A DNA stretch of 64,000 nucleotides from NCBI GenBank assembly GCA_948567375.1, contig OX419762.1, positions 35,383,034 through 35,447,033 of the forward strand. Reading direction: 5' to 3'. The stretch's first letter is position 1; each line of letters begins with the position of its first letter. Source of the DNA: Lunularia cruciata (Eukaryota; Streptophyta; Marchantiopsida; Lunulariales; Lunulariaceae). Of the stretch, positions 30,321-41,149 are shown in pieces. Both the position numbers and the translations under genes were made by a program. The notes below the pieces were generated by a model that had not been told where the DNA came from, did no database searches, and was given only the letters and a program-made list of their open reading frames with translations.

Positions 30321-31601
30321 ATGGCAACATCAGTTTTAGCTTTTAGTGATGTAGGTACTTGACCTAGTGACTTGTTGGAGGGGAACACCCATGTAGAGGA
30401 TACTCTAGTACCAGAGGAGATCACTTGGATTTGGAGTCTGAGTGGGATTGTTCCATCCACCTTGGATGTTCTATTGTGGAGTTTAGAGGAGGCATTGCAG
30501 CAACATGTAGGTAGGTTGGTGCAACAAGCTTGGAGTGGAGCCTTCATACCATTAGGAGATGAGTGTGAGGATGAGCCTCCCTAATCAATTACTTTGACAC
30601 CTCTAGATACCACACTCATTGCTTGGCAATATCCAATAGAGGGGATATGTCTATTGGAGTTGTTCGGTGGGATTAGCACCAGACTAGCTACGATATTACA
30701 GGGGGGTATACAAGTACAAAGGTACTTGTATGTAGAGAGAGATGAGAAAGCTAGATGAGTCTCTCTACATTATGTGGCACACTTGGCCTATCGGTATCCA
30801 GAGTTATTACCCATATCAACAGTTAGAGGTTATCAAAAGGCCCTACCAGTAGACATTTCCTTACTAGGGGCACATGATCAGGAGAGATATGGGCTTATTC
30901 ACTTGGTGATTTTTGGATGGCCATGTCAGGGACATACACGTGCGGGCTACAGTTTGGGTCTTCAAGATCCTCGTTCCGGTGTGTTTTGGGAGATGTTATG
31001 GATACTACAACACTTCCAGGTTCATCAGTTTGTTTCTCTAGCTTACCTTTTGGAGAACATTCCTTTGATGGGTGATTCTTGCAACAAGGTGTTGGTGAGT
31101 ACACATTAGGTCCATTCTTGGATGGGACCTATTGTATGGTTAAATGCAGCCAGAGTGGGATCACGTGCTCATTGTCTTTGTCCTTGGTGGACAAACCTCG
31201 TACCCAAAGAGGTTCTACAACATGCTTATGATGGGATTCAGCGACTTGACCACATCCTTGTTGATGATATCTTGGATGTTGAGCGTCAGTCTTAGGTAGT
31301 GGTAGTGGCTGATAGGTCACCTATGGCAGTGGTGAACCTAGTTGGATAGCCTAGAGCTGCATTTCCCACACTCATGAGTTTCCTAGGCTCTCATGCTTTT
31401 TGAGAGGGAGGACTTGGACTTGTTTGGGACTCACAATTATAGCAGTTGGTGGAGCCCAATGCCGATGAGAGAGAGCGGGCGATAGGTTTTTGCACCGGTA
31501 TAACCGCTATTCCAGCAGTGTTAAAGGCATCTAGACATCAGGTGTTAGGTCAAGCTATGGACCTGAACTGTTTGACCTGGATTATGAGCCTGGCTTGGTA
31601 G
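30321..31601 (+). pseudogene. Retrotransposon-encoded cytosine-5 DNA methyltransferase (C2)
   Basis: One reading frame from ATG 30321 to about 31601 (about 427 codons) holds the C5-methyltransferase motifs in canonical order. Motif I is LELFGGISTRL (30654-30686, SAM binding). The motif II-like acidic strand is YLYVERDEKA. Motif IV is IFGWPCQGHTRAG with the catalytic Cys codon at 30924. Motif VI is YLLENIP (Glu codon 31053). Motif VIII is GSRAH (31158-31172) followed by WTNL. A target-recognition-like DERERAIGF sits near 31457-31484. A motif X-like RHQVLGQAMDLN (31533-31568) closes it. The enzyme would methylate cytosine in DNA. About nine nonsense codons but no frameshift interrupt it. All look like CGA, CAG or CAA turned into stops. 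It lies between protease and RT of the retrotransposon. Confidence 0.88.
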
Positions 31602-32161
31602 AGCAGCGTAGGATGTGCTTGATAGGCATCACCACTTGGACACTTATGAGCCTTGTGCCTATTGAGACGATTTAGGCACATAATGGGGGCAATGGACCAA
31701 GTGGACATGGTATTCTTGGGACATAGCCAATAGCTACTAGGGAGAGTGGTCTACTTGGAGTCCATCCAGGTGAGCGTGGGCTACTTGGATTACACCCTTG
31801 GTCCATGTGGATGCAGCTAGAGGACGTGTGGAGCTTGCAGTCAAAGTGGAGGGAGTTGTTCACACAGAGGTTGGGACCTCTAATGGTTGGGGGCATGACA
31901 CTCTTGCTCCCTAGGGCCCAATGTAGCATCTAGTTAGTACGTCTTCCACTCCTATGATAGTTATAGAGGATAATTGAGAGCCAGATCTTGGACCCAAGCT
32001 TATTGGAGAGGAAAGACAGAGGGTTTGGAGGTTCTTGAGGAGCCACACGAGTTGTTTTGCCTTTAGTATGAAGGATTGGATGCTCTAAAGGAACCAAGTA
32101 TACAAATTGAGCTGATTAGCGATACATTAGTTTTCCAACGTCCTTATCGATATAGTGATAT
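31602..32161 (+). other. Linker between methyltransferase and RT in C2
   Basis: No domain is recognised. The region probably belongs to the polyprotein, because the RT-proximal part continues after D2 at 37720. Stops occur in all frames. The last five bases, GATAT, are the left target duplication of D2. Confidence 0.5.
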
Positions 32162-32583
32162 TGTAACAATATGGAGTTTAGCGACGAAGTTAGTCGGGCT
32201 TATGAAGTAGATAATAAGACAAAATAGCCTAGAATACTCTAGAAGCATCTAAGAAGCTTCTTGGGAAGCTTCCCAACTAGTTAACTTGTGCCCTAAGTAG
32301 GTAGCTTCTAGAAGGAAGCTTCTAGAAGCTTCTAACTAGCTTAGCTTGCATGCCAAGTAGGTGGCTTCTAGGGGAAGCTTCTTGAGAAGCTTCCTAGTTA
32401 ACTTGGCTTGCACTCCAAGAAAATGGCTCAAGGAAGCTCCTTGAGAAGCTTCAAGTGTCTTGTTTGCTACCTATAAATACAAAGGCCAAAGCTCATGCTA
32501 GGCATTTGGAGTTTTCCCTCATTCAAGTGTCCCAATGTGAGTTTCTATTCTCCTATTTCTCTCCTCGGTTTTGGTCTTTTACA
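32162..32583 (+). repeat. 5' LTR of D2
   Basis: It starts TGTAACAATATGG and ends ACA. It contains the same GAAGCTTC-type arrays and a TATAAATA box as D1. A primer site follows one base later at 32585-32596 (TGATATCAGAGC, one mismatch to the tRNA-Met site). Confidence 0.93.
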
Positions 32584-32854
32584 TTGATATCAGAGCAGGA
32601 ATGGGATGGATTGAATTAATGGACCACCAAATCCACTTCCGCCAAACCATTGGGACTTTCATGTCCAGATATTACCAAAGCATCATTTCACACAATTCAT
32701 CACCTCGCGCTTTGGGCAGGATTTTCTACATATGATCACCGTGTCGGAGGAACCCTTGATACTTCCAATTGTAACTTATGGAGAATGGTGGACGTGTTGT
32801 ATCTATGTGTTAATTGACTAGATAAATTGAGAGTAGTGGAATAGAGTAGAAGCG

Positions 32855-33763
32855 ATGGCAGCAATACCGGATGTTATTCTTGCAATGCAACAACAAATCA
32901 AACATCTTACTCGATTGTTGGATGAACGAGACTAGCAACGACGAGAATAGATAGACAGAGCACCAGTTCGAGATGGAGAAGATCACATTTGATTTCCAAA
33001 ACCCAAGGTGTTTGAAGGTAAGAATCTTCCAGGCACAGTGGAGAATTTTGTGTTTGACTGCGAACGTTACTTTGAAGCCACCAATCTTCAAGACAAGCGG
33101 AAACAAATTCTCTTGGCTTCTAGCCAATTGGATGGCGTGGCAAAACTTTGGTGGCAATTCCGAGTAGAAAGAGCTGAACGACAAATTGTTACACCGATTT
33201 TGACATGGGCAGAATTCAAGGATGCAATACTTGGTCGATTTCAAACTATAAATGCCACCTGAACCGCACAAGATAAATTGGCAGAGTTGAGGCAGATTGG
33301 CTCAGTGAGAAGCTACATCACACAATTTCAGAACATCATCATGCAAATTCCAAATATCCAAGAAGGCAAAGTTCTAGATCAATTTGTGCGAGGATTGAAG
33401 TCACAAACCAAATTGGAAGTGACCATGCGGGAGCCACAAAACATAGAAGAAGCCATGCAATTGGCTGAGCTTTTTGATTCCTTGGTTGCGACAACTTGGT
33501 CTCGACCTCGACCTACACAAAGCCTACCAGTACCACGAGTGGAAGAACCAGTATCAATGGAGATTGATGCTATCCAACGAAGACCACTTGGCACAACAAA
33601 TAGAGAAAGATTATGACAAAATGGAGGTTGCTTTTATTGTTGCCAAGTTGGACATCGCATTGCTGAATGTCCACTTAGGAATGGGCGATCTCGACAAGTT
33701 GCCCAGATGGAGTTTGTGGAATAGAATGATCAAGGAAACAAAGAATCCCAATAGGAGATTTTG
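32855..33763 (+). pseudogene. D2 gag, decayed
   Basis: The ATG at 32855 corresponds to the D1 gag start. The peptide [15 protein letters not shown] and the core block [13 protein letters not shown] can be read. In-frame stops (for example at 32932, 32947 and 33260) break it. At the gag/pol junction the slippery heptamer has changed to AGGAAAC, and the stem arms no longer match perfectly (CCCAATAGG against CTTACTGGG). The frameshift signal of D1 is therefore eroded here. Confidence 0.88.
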
Positions 33764-36700
33764 AGCCGCTTACTGGGAGCTTGATTAGTTCCAATGGGGT
33801 TGAAGGCTCGACCTATGCAAGTTTGCTTCACTTGCAAGGTACGATATCTAATCGGGGTTGTACAATTTTGGTTGATTCTGGAAGTTCAAAAAATTGCATG
33901 TTGATGCAAGTAGCAAAGGAATTGGGTATTCCTATCAAGCCAGTGTTTGGAAATAGGTTGATGATGGCGGATGGTAGAAAGAGTTCTGCATTCCGCACCT
34001 CACATCCTGTTACCTTCAAGATTAGGAAGGAGTATTTGGAGTGTATGAGGTTTGTAGTGGCACCTCTACACTATGATATCATTTTGGGTCTACCTTGGCT
34101 TGAATGTCATAAGGTTCAATTTGATTGGACCCGACGACAAATTCAAGTACAACACCAAGGTAGAAATTTCCGATTAGGTTGTCTGGCACCTCTAAGTAAG
34201 ATGCCTAAGAATAGTCAGTCCCAAGATGGGAAGTTTGTCGAGAAGGTAGCCATAGAGCAAATCTGGAAGGGAGATGAGTCCCAAGATGGGAAGTTTGCCA
34301 AGAAGCCAAGATAAGTCTGTATTCGCGGTGTGGATCAAGCTGATTGCACAAGAACAATCTGAGGAGGGCCAAGAGCCTCATCAAGCAATGGTTGATTGGA
34401 TAGTTCAAGAGTTTGCAGATGTGTTTCTAGATGATCTGCCAAAGGGATTACCCTCCAATCGAGGTATGCCCTTCAAGATCGAGTTATTGCTAGGGAGTAC
34501 TCTAGTGAGTAGACCAATCTATCGGCTCTCACCAAAGGAGTTGGATGAGTTGCGAACAACACTTATAGAGTTGTTGGAGAAGGATTTCATACGACATAGT
34601 ACCTTGACTTGGGGAGCACTGGTACTATTTGTTCCAAAGAAGGATGGAGGACTTTGTTTCTGTATTGATTACCGTGGACTCAATAAGCAAACCGTGAAGA
34701 ATGCATATCCCTTGCCTCGGATTGATGACTTGCTTGATCAACTAAGTGGAGCACGCTACTTTACCAAGCTGGATCTTCATAGCGGCTATTGGCAAATTCC
34801 TATTGAAGGCGAGGACGTGCAAAGGCTGCTTTTTGCACAAGGTATGGACATTTTGAGTGGAGAGTTCTACCTTTCGGACTCACTAATGCTCCAGTAGTCT
34901 TCATGGATCAGATGCATCAGGTATTGGAGGGACTATTGGATCGGTCCGTGGTGGTGTTCTTAGATGATATCTTAATCTATAGCAAGACAGAGGCAGAACA
35001 CATGAATCATGTGCGAGAAGTCCTAAGACGACTACGACAATGGAAATTTTACTACAAGAAGTCAAAGTGTGCTTTTTGGCAGAAGGAGGTTACCTTCTTG
35101 GGTCATAAGATCTCATCAGAGGGGATCAAGACAGAAGAAGAGAAGATCAAGGCCATTAATGATTGGCCTACCCCGAAGGATGCTACAAAAGTACAAGCAT
35201 TCAATGGATTGGCCAGTTTTTACCGACGGTTCATCCACTATTATGCTCACGTGATTGCACCATTGACTGACCTCTTGGGAAAGAACTTGAGCTTCTAGTG
35301 GACCACCAAGCATGAAGAAGCATTCCAAAAGTTAAAGCATATGGTGTCTTCAAGACCCATTCTTCAACCATATGATCCTCAACTACCTTGTGTGGTTGAT
35401 TTTGATGCTTCTAACTTTGCAATTGGAGCTGTGTTGCAACAAAAATTTTCAGATGGACTACATCCTATTGCCTTTGTGTCTCGCCGACTAAATACAACTG
35501 AAAGAAATTACTCTGCTCGAGATCAGGAACAACTTGCAATGGTATATACTACCAAGATATGGAGGCATTATCTCTTGGAGAAACAAGTGATCATGCAAAC
35601 TGATCACAAGCCATTGTTGCAAACCTTACACTTGGAGCACATGAAGAGTTGGCGTCATCGATGGGAAGAGCAACTCCAATTGTTTGACATCAAACTTGAG
35701 TACAAACCAGGTCGGTTCCATGTCATCTCTGATGGTCTATCACGACGACCTGATTTGAAGGCTCTTCCTCTCATCACGACGGCAATTACAACGGTGTCCA
35801 TTGACCCTAAGGTCCATAATGAGTTTCAATCAGCTCTACAACAAGATCCCTTCTTCCAAATGGTACCCGGTCGACTAACAGCATGCGACAAGGAGTACAA
35901 CACCTTCTCCTTCAAGGAAGGCCTTTTATTCCATGCAGACCAGATCTATGTTCTAGCCAAAGGTGATCTTCGACTTGTGCGCCTTCAAGAAGCCCATGAT
36001 TTACCAATAGCTAGTCACATGGGAGTGGACAAGACCTTGGGCACCCTCCAACGCCAATGGTGGTGGCCCAACATGACATGAGATGTTTGAGACTTTGTCC
36101 GATCATGTGAGAGTTGCCAACGTAACAAGGCCAGCAACCAGAAGCCGAGTAGACTCCTTCAACCACTCGCCATTCCATCTGCTTGTTAGGAGCATGTGAG
36201 CTTGGATCTCATCACATCCTTGCCAAAGACAAAACAAGGACACACCACAATCGTGGTGTTTGTGGATAAGCTTAGTAAGCAAATCTACTTGGCACCAACC
36301 TATGATACCGTGGATGCTCCAGCCTTAGCACAAATCTACTTTGACAATGTCTTCAAGCATCATGGGATGGCATGTGTACTCATCTCTGACCGTGATCCTT
36401 GATTTATTGGGAAGTTTTGGCAAGCACTCTTCCAGATACTCGGCACCAAACTTACTTTGTCCACGGCCTATCATCTTCAAGCTGATGGACAAACCGAACG
36501 TGCAAATCGTACATTGGAGGATATAATGTGGGCCTTTGTCAATGTCCACCATACCAACTAGGATGAATGTCTTGCAGCTGCAGAATTTGCCTACAACAAT
36601 TCCAAACAAGCAAGCACCGGATTTTCTCCTTTCTTTCTCAACTTTGGCCAAGATCCACTTGTTCTAGATTCTCTTCTTGCTCCCCTTCCCTCTCAGGTTC

Positions 36701-37290
36701 CTCATACTTCCACATTCTTAACCACTATATCCCAATCTCTCCAACAAGCCAAGTCTCACCTTCTTGTTGCTCAGAATTGCCAAAAACAATATGCAGACCA
36801 CCATCATCGTGATCTCACCTTTGCAGTTGGTGATAAAGTCATGCTATCCTCTAGTAACCTCCCTCTCCCACTTGATACCCAAGTTTGTAAACTTGCCCCT
36901 AATTGGATAGGACCCTTTAATATCACCCACATTGTCTCTCCTGTTGCTTATTGACTTGCCTTGCCTTGTCACATGCGTATCCATCCTGTCTTTCATGTTT
37001 CCAAGTTGAAACCCTTTGTTCCTAAACCCTCTTCCTTTTCCTCTTGAGTCCAATCTCCCCCTCTTCCTGTCCCTATCAATGATCATAAGGAGTACGAAGT
37101 TGATCGTATCCTTGCGCATCGCCATATTCAACGAGGGCGTCACCAACATATGGAGTACAAGGTCCTTTGGAAAGGGTATCCCCTTCATGATGCCACATAG
37201 GAACCTCTTTCCCACCTCCAAAATGCACAGATGGCCATCAAGGAATTCGAAGCTTCACTAGCAACGAGGACGTCACCAACTAGCGGCTGG
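33764..37290 (+). pseudogene. D2 pol, decayed
   Basis: It aligns with D1 pol throughout: protease LVDSGSSKNC, about one and a half 20-residue repeats ending in a deletion near 34310, RT with FLDDILIYS near 34955-34980, RNase H with VVDFDASNF and TDHKPL, integrase [21 protein letters not shown] and GQTERAN, and a chromodomain near 37090-37200. Frame changes near 34300, 34830 and 34880 and stops near 35298, 36081, 36402 and 36953 prevent translation. Catalytic residues of RT and integrase mostly persist, as expected for decay without selection. Confidence 0.9.
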
Positions 37291-37296
37291 GGAATA

Positions 37297-37719
37297 TGTA
37301 ACAATATGGAGTTCAGCGACGAAGTTAGTCGGGCTTATGAAGTAGATAATAAGACAAAATAGCCTAGAATATTCTAGAAGCATCTAAGAAGCTTCTTGGG
37401 AAGCTTCCCAACTAGTTAACTTGTGCCCTAAGCAAGTAGCTTCTAGAAGGAAGCTTCTAGAAGCTTCTAACTAGCTTAGCTTGCATGCCAAGTAGGTGGC
37501 TTCTAGAAGGAAGCTTCTTGAGAAGCTTCCTAGTTAACTTGGCTTGCACTCCAAGAAAGCGGCTCAAGGAAGCTCCTTGAGAAGCTTCAAGGGTCTTGTA
37601 TGCTACCTATAAATACCAAGGCCAAAGCTCATGCTAGGCATTCGGAGTTTTCCCTCATTCAAGTGTCCCAATGTGAGTTTCCATTCTCCTATTTCTCTCC
37701 TTGGTTTTGGTCTTTTACA
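37297..37719 (+). repeat. 3' LTR of D2
   Basis: Matches 32162-32583. It is preceded by the purine-rich GGCTGGGGAATA and followed by the GATAT duplication. Confidence 0.93.
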
Positions 37720-38679
37720 GATATGGAGAGGACATTGAGTCAGAGCCAGAGTAGTGACCTTTTTGAGGCTAGTTTGGTGGAGATTTCACATGGAGTGTAT
37801 GCATTAGCCACAGTGATGCCAGCCAAGAAGGATATGCATGGAAACTACATAGATAGGTGGATGTATGGAGATTACCGTCCTATCAATTGACACACCAGGG
37901 CTGATCGGTATGCCATGCCTACCTTGGAGGATATTTTTGATATGATTGGGCATGCAAAGGTCTTCAGTACTTTGGATCTTCAAGCGGGATATCATCAATT
38001 GCCGATCAAGGAGGATGATAAGTCCAAGATAACATTCTAGGCTATTGATCCTCACGGCAAGGATGTGTTATATTAGTGGAGGTTCTTACTATTTGGGTTA
38101 AAGAACACTCTTCTTGAGTTCCAAAGGGTCATGGATAGGATCCTAGCTGGATTGGATTTTGGTCGGTGCTATATTGATGACATTTTGGTCTATAGCACTA
38201 CTGTGGAGGAGCATGAGAGATAGTTGTTGGAGGTGTTTGAGAGATTGAGATCTCATTGATGCAAATTACATCTTGGGAAGTGTAGGTTCTTCCACAAGCA
38301 GGTTGAGTATTTGGGTCACATTATCTACCCCAAAGGACTTGGTGTTCAACTGACCAAGGTAGAGGCTATTGCACATATTCCTTGGATGTGAGCAGAGTGC
38401 GAGCATTTCTTAGGTTGAAAAATTTCTATTGCCACTATGTTAGAGGATTTGGTGCCATTGCCAAGGCTTTGACGAAGCTGACCAAGCTTACACAAGAGTG
38501 GTGTTGAAGAGATGAGTAGGAGAGAGCTTTTGTAGAGCTCAAGGAGAGGTCCACATTTGCTCCTATTTTGAGGAGACCAATAAGAGGACGACCATTTCAG
38601 GTTCATACTGATTGGAATATGTTGGGGCTTGGAGCGGTGCTCACCCAACATGATGATGAGGTGAAGGAGTTTGTGGTGG
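37720..38679 (+). pseudogene. Family C linker and reverse transcriptase (C2, continued after D2)
   Basis: After the GATAT duplication the C2 frame resumes with the stretch ending MYGDYRPIN. RT blocks follow: RADRYAMP, VFSTLDLQAGYHQLPI, FGLKNTLLEFQRVMD and the catalytic YIDDILVYS near 38170-38200. The RNase H start is at VHTDWNMLGLGAV near 38610. The sequence is cut at 38679 by element E. It matches C1 3960-4760 closely. Several TAG/TGA codons occur, again where Trp, Gln or Arg stand in C1. Confidence 0.87.
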
Positions 38680-39417
38680 TGTAATACCAAGAGCTAGCCA
38701 TATGATCTAGATGTGAAATTCAATTTGGTAACATCTAGAATGATTTTATACATGATGGTGAAGATAGATCGGATAGAAGTATCACCAAAAGAGTACTTCT
38801 ACTAATAGAGCAGAAGCCAAAATAGACTTGAGAACCTTAGAACCAATAGCTAGACATATGATTTAAAGGTGAGAATTGGTTTGGTAACATCTAGAAGGAT
38901 GTTACACATGATGGACTAAACAGATCAGAAAGAGGTATCACCAAAAGGGGACTTCTACTAATAGAGTAGGAATTGAAATATGCCTAAAATCTTTGAAGGC
39001 AATTTTGGAGGCCTAAACGGATGAATTAGGCCTCAAACATGTCCTGATGCCTCCCCTCCCCCAATAGATGATAGACTGGCCTTTCTTCCTTGCTGGTTTG
39101 TCTTGTCAAGAAATTTCCAACGGTATCTTACGTGATTTTGAAACTCCTACAAAAAGATTCCCTAAAAGATTCCATCCGGTCAAAGCTTGTTTGACCAACC
39201 AAATAAGACCTAGACCGACATGTCAACCATCCAAGTAAGTAATCCAAGGGTGGAGCTTGTTGACATGTCACCTATCTATGTGCTTAATCCTATGGTGGAG
39301 CTTCCTTGGAGGAGATCCTCTTTGTCTATATAATAAAGAGAAGGTGCTCCTTTGGGGCACCAAATGTTGAGTGTGTAATTTGTGTTTTCTCTCTTCTCTT
39401 GTCCTCGGAGTATTGCA
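38680..39417 (+). repeat. 5' LTR of element E
   Basis: It starts TGTAATACCAAG and ends TTGCA. It contains an internal duplication of about 158 bp: the block starting ACCAAGAGCTAGCCATATGA is repeated from about 38842. A TATATAATA box lies near 39330. Relative to the 3' LTR it has about 70 extra bases near 39040-39110. Confidence 0.85.
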
Positions 39418-39418
39418 A

Positions 39419-39431
39419 TGGTATCAGAGTG
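39419..39431 (+). other. Primer-binding site of element E
   Basis: TGGTATCAGAGTG lies two bases after the LTR end and matches the initiator tRNA-Met primer site except at the final positions. Confidence 0.8.
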
Positions 39432-39557
39432 AGTGTCTTAGTCCAAGAGAGTGGATCACCCCTCTTGGAAAAGCACAAACTACTAAAATTGAGTAATTTG
39501 AGGTGGAGAACATAGAGTAATTGCTAGACTTAGGAAGGACTTTAGAGAGCAGACTAG

Positions 39558-41060
39558 ATGGATGCACCAAGAGGACAATTTCTTGCACCTAGCTTTCCAT
39601 TCTTGAATCCATTCCACATCAAGGTTATGTACATCCAACATGAGCAAATGAGGGTATCGCTAGTTTATCACTTTGGCTTAGAATTCATGGATAGGATGAT
39701 GAACTCACCAAACCCGATGATTCTACCTGTGATGATATATGACAGAGAGTAGGATTTGACAATCTACATTCTATTATGATAATATGGATGTGAATGTCCC
39801 AAATCCTCTCCCTTTCAGCACTCAAGTAGAAATCCGTTATGTAGTGAGACCAAAAGTGATGTTTAGAGATTTTGTGATGAGGAATTTTGGCAAGGAGTAT
39901 TATCAACAAGTGATAGCTTCTAAGGTCCCAATGGTAGTTCCGATAGTTTGTGCACCTTCTAGAGTGATCATATTGACTCTATATTAAAGTAGACATTAGC
40001 AATTGAGTGTTGCAGGAACCATAGATCCACAATTGCAAGAGCTGGTGCAAGGAATGCAAGGGATGTTGAATGAATTTCAAGAGATTAAGATGACCATGGA
40101 GACATTACAAAGTCAAGTACATATCTTCAGGAACAATCAAGCCATGCAAGAAGAAGTACTTGGAGAGGCACCTGTGCCTACGAACCTTATCAACGATGAA
40201 GGCACATTGCTACTCCGGATGAAGAAGACTTGCAACATTGAGCCTTACAAGGGGCAGCGTAGGATGGGAGTAGTGAAAAATTGGATCTCAAGAATGAATC
40301 TATATTTCTGATTGTTCTCAACAGAGATTAGGGAGCATACTGCAGGCGTGTTTGCATGTGGGTACTTGATCGATAAAGCCTTCACATGGTACGATGCGTG
40401 GGAAAAATCCATGTTTGGAGAGAGAAAGGAGGTCACGTGGACAACAATGCAAGAAGGACTGTTGAAGAATTTCCAATCGGTGGATTCTGTGCAGATGACT
40501 CAAACCCGACTTTGGGATTGAGACAAAAGAATAGCGTACAAGAGTATGTGGAGGCATTTCTGGATCTACAAGTTGCAATAACAGACATGAGTCTAGTAGA
40601 GGCTCTCGAAAATTTCAAACGAAGGTTGAAGGAGCGGATTTGCCAAGAAGTCATGGTGGAAAATCCTCGCACAATATTTGAAGCCATTGCTTGTGCGCAA
40701 AGAATAGCAGGAGCATTGGGTGGAGGTGAAGGAGTAGTTCCACCTCAACATTATTGATAGAAATGCCACACATGGGTGGACCAGTACCGATGGAATTGGG
40801 CAACCTTCAATTTCAAGATCGAGGAGCACGACCGCTTCAAGAGGAGCGTGGACGGGTAGAAGAACAAAGAGATGGAGTCCCACAAGGAGAAGGAACTTGA
40901 GGAGAACAATGCCATTGTTACAATTGTGGCCGTATTGGGCACATATCTACCAACTATTGCACTTGTTTCCCTAGAGGCCCTCGGCCTTTGTGTAGGCAAT
41001 CTTTGAACAACATGGAGAGGAGCATTGAAGAGAGGTGGAAACCACTTTGGGAAACAAAGA
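39558..41060 (+). pseudogene. Element E gag, decayed
   Basis: It begins at ATG 39558 (MDAPRGQFLAPSFPF). The middle part (40003-40310) reads TIDPQLQELVQGMQGMLNEF, likely coiled coil. The capsid-like part (40312-40757) includes FTWYDAWEK and VEAFLDLQVAI in two frames. A zinc knuckle CYNCGRIGHIS is encoded near 40915-40950. A few frameshifts and stops separate these. The homologous start in copy E' is at 8542 on the minus strand. Confidence 0.78.
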
Positions 41061-41149
41061 TTGCCAATAAATGTACCTCGCAGCCTTAATGGCTCAATAA
41101 GGAAGAAGAGAAGCAAGGGAAGGAAGAAGACTAATGCACAAAGATCCCG

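Larger units (their letters stand above)
32162..37719 (+). mobile_element. Ty3/gypsy chromovirus D2, decayed, nested in C2
   Basis: The same family as D1 but on the plus strand, 5558 bp, flanked by the perfect 5-bp duplication GATAT (32157-32161 and 37720-37724). Its LTRs differ at roughly 14-15 positions by eye, about 3.4 percent, mostly transitions, against one in D1, so the insertion is more than ten times older by this measure. Gag and pol carry stops and frameshifts. Integrase and chromodomain sequence are still recognisable. Confidence 0.95.
25984..38679 (+). mobile_element. Ty3/gypsy family C, copy 2 (C2), carrying a DNA methyltransferase, interrupted by D2
   Basis: The order is LTR, leader, gag with two zinc knuckles (27768-29560), protease (29870-30135), methyltransferase (30321-31601), linker (31602-32161), D2 insertion (32162-37719), then linker and RT (37720-38679). 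The element is cut off in RNase H where element E begins. D2 is flanked by GATAT on both sides, so removing it joins 32161 to 37725 cleanly. Nonsense codons are frequent but the methyltransferase frame has no frameshift. Integrase and the PHD-like module are absent here and are seen only in C1. Confidence 0.85.
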
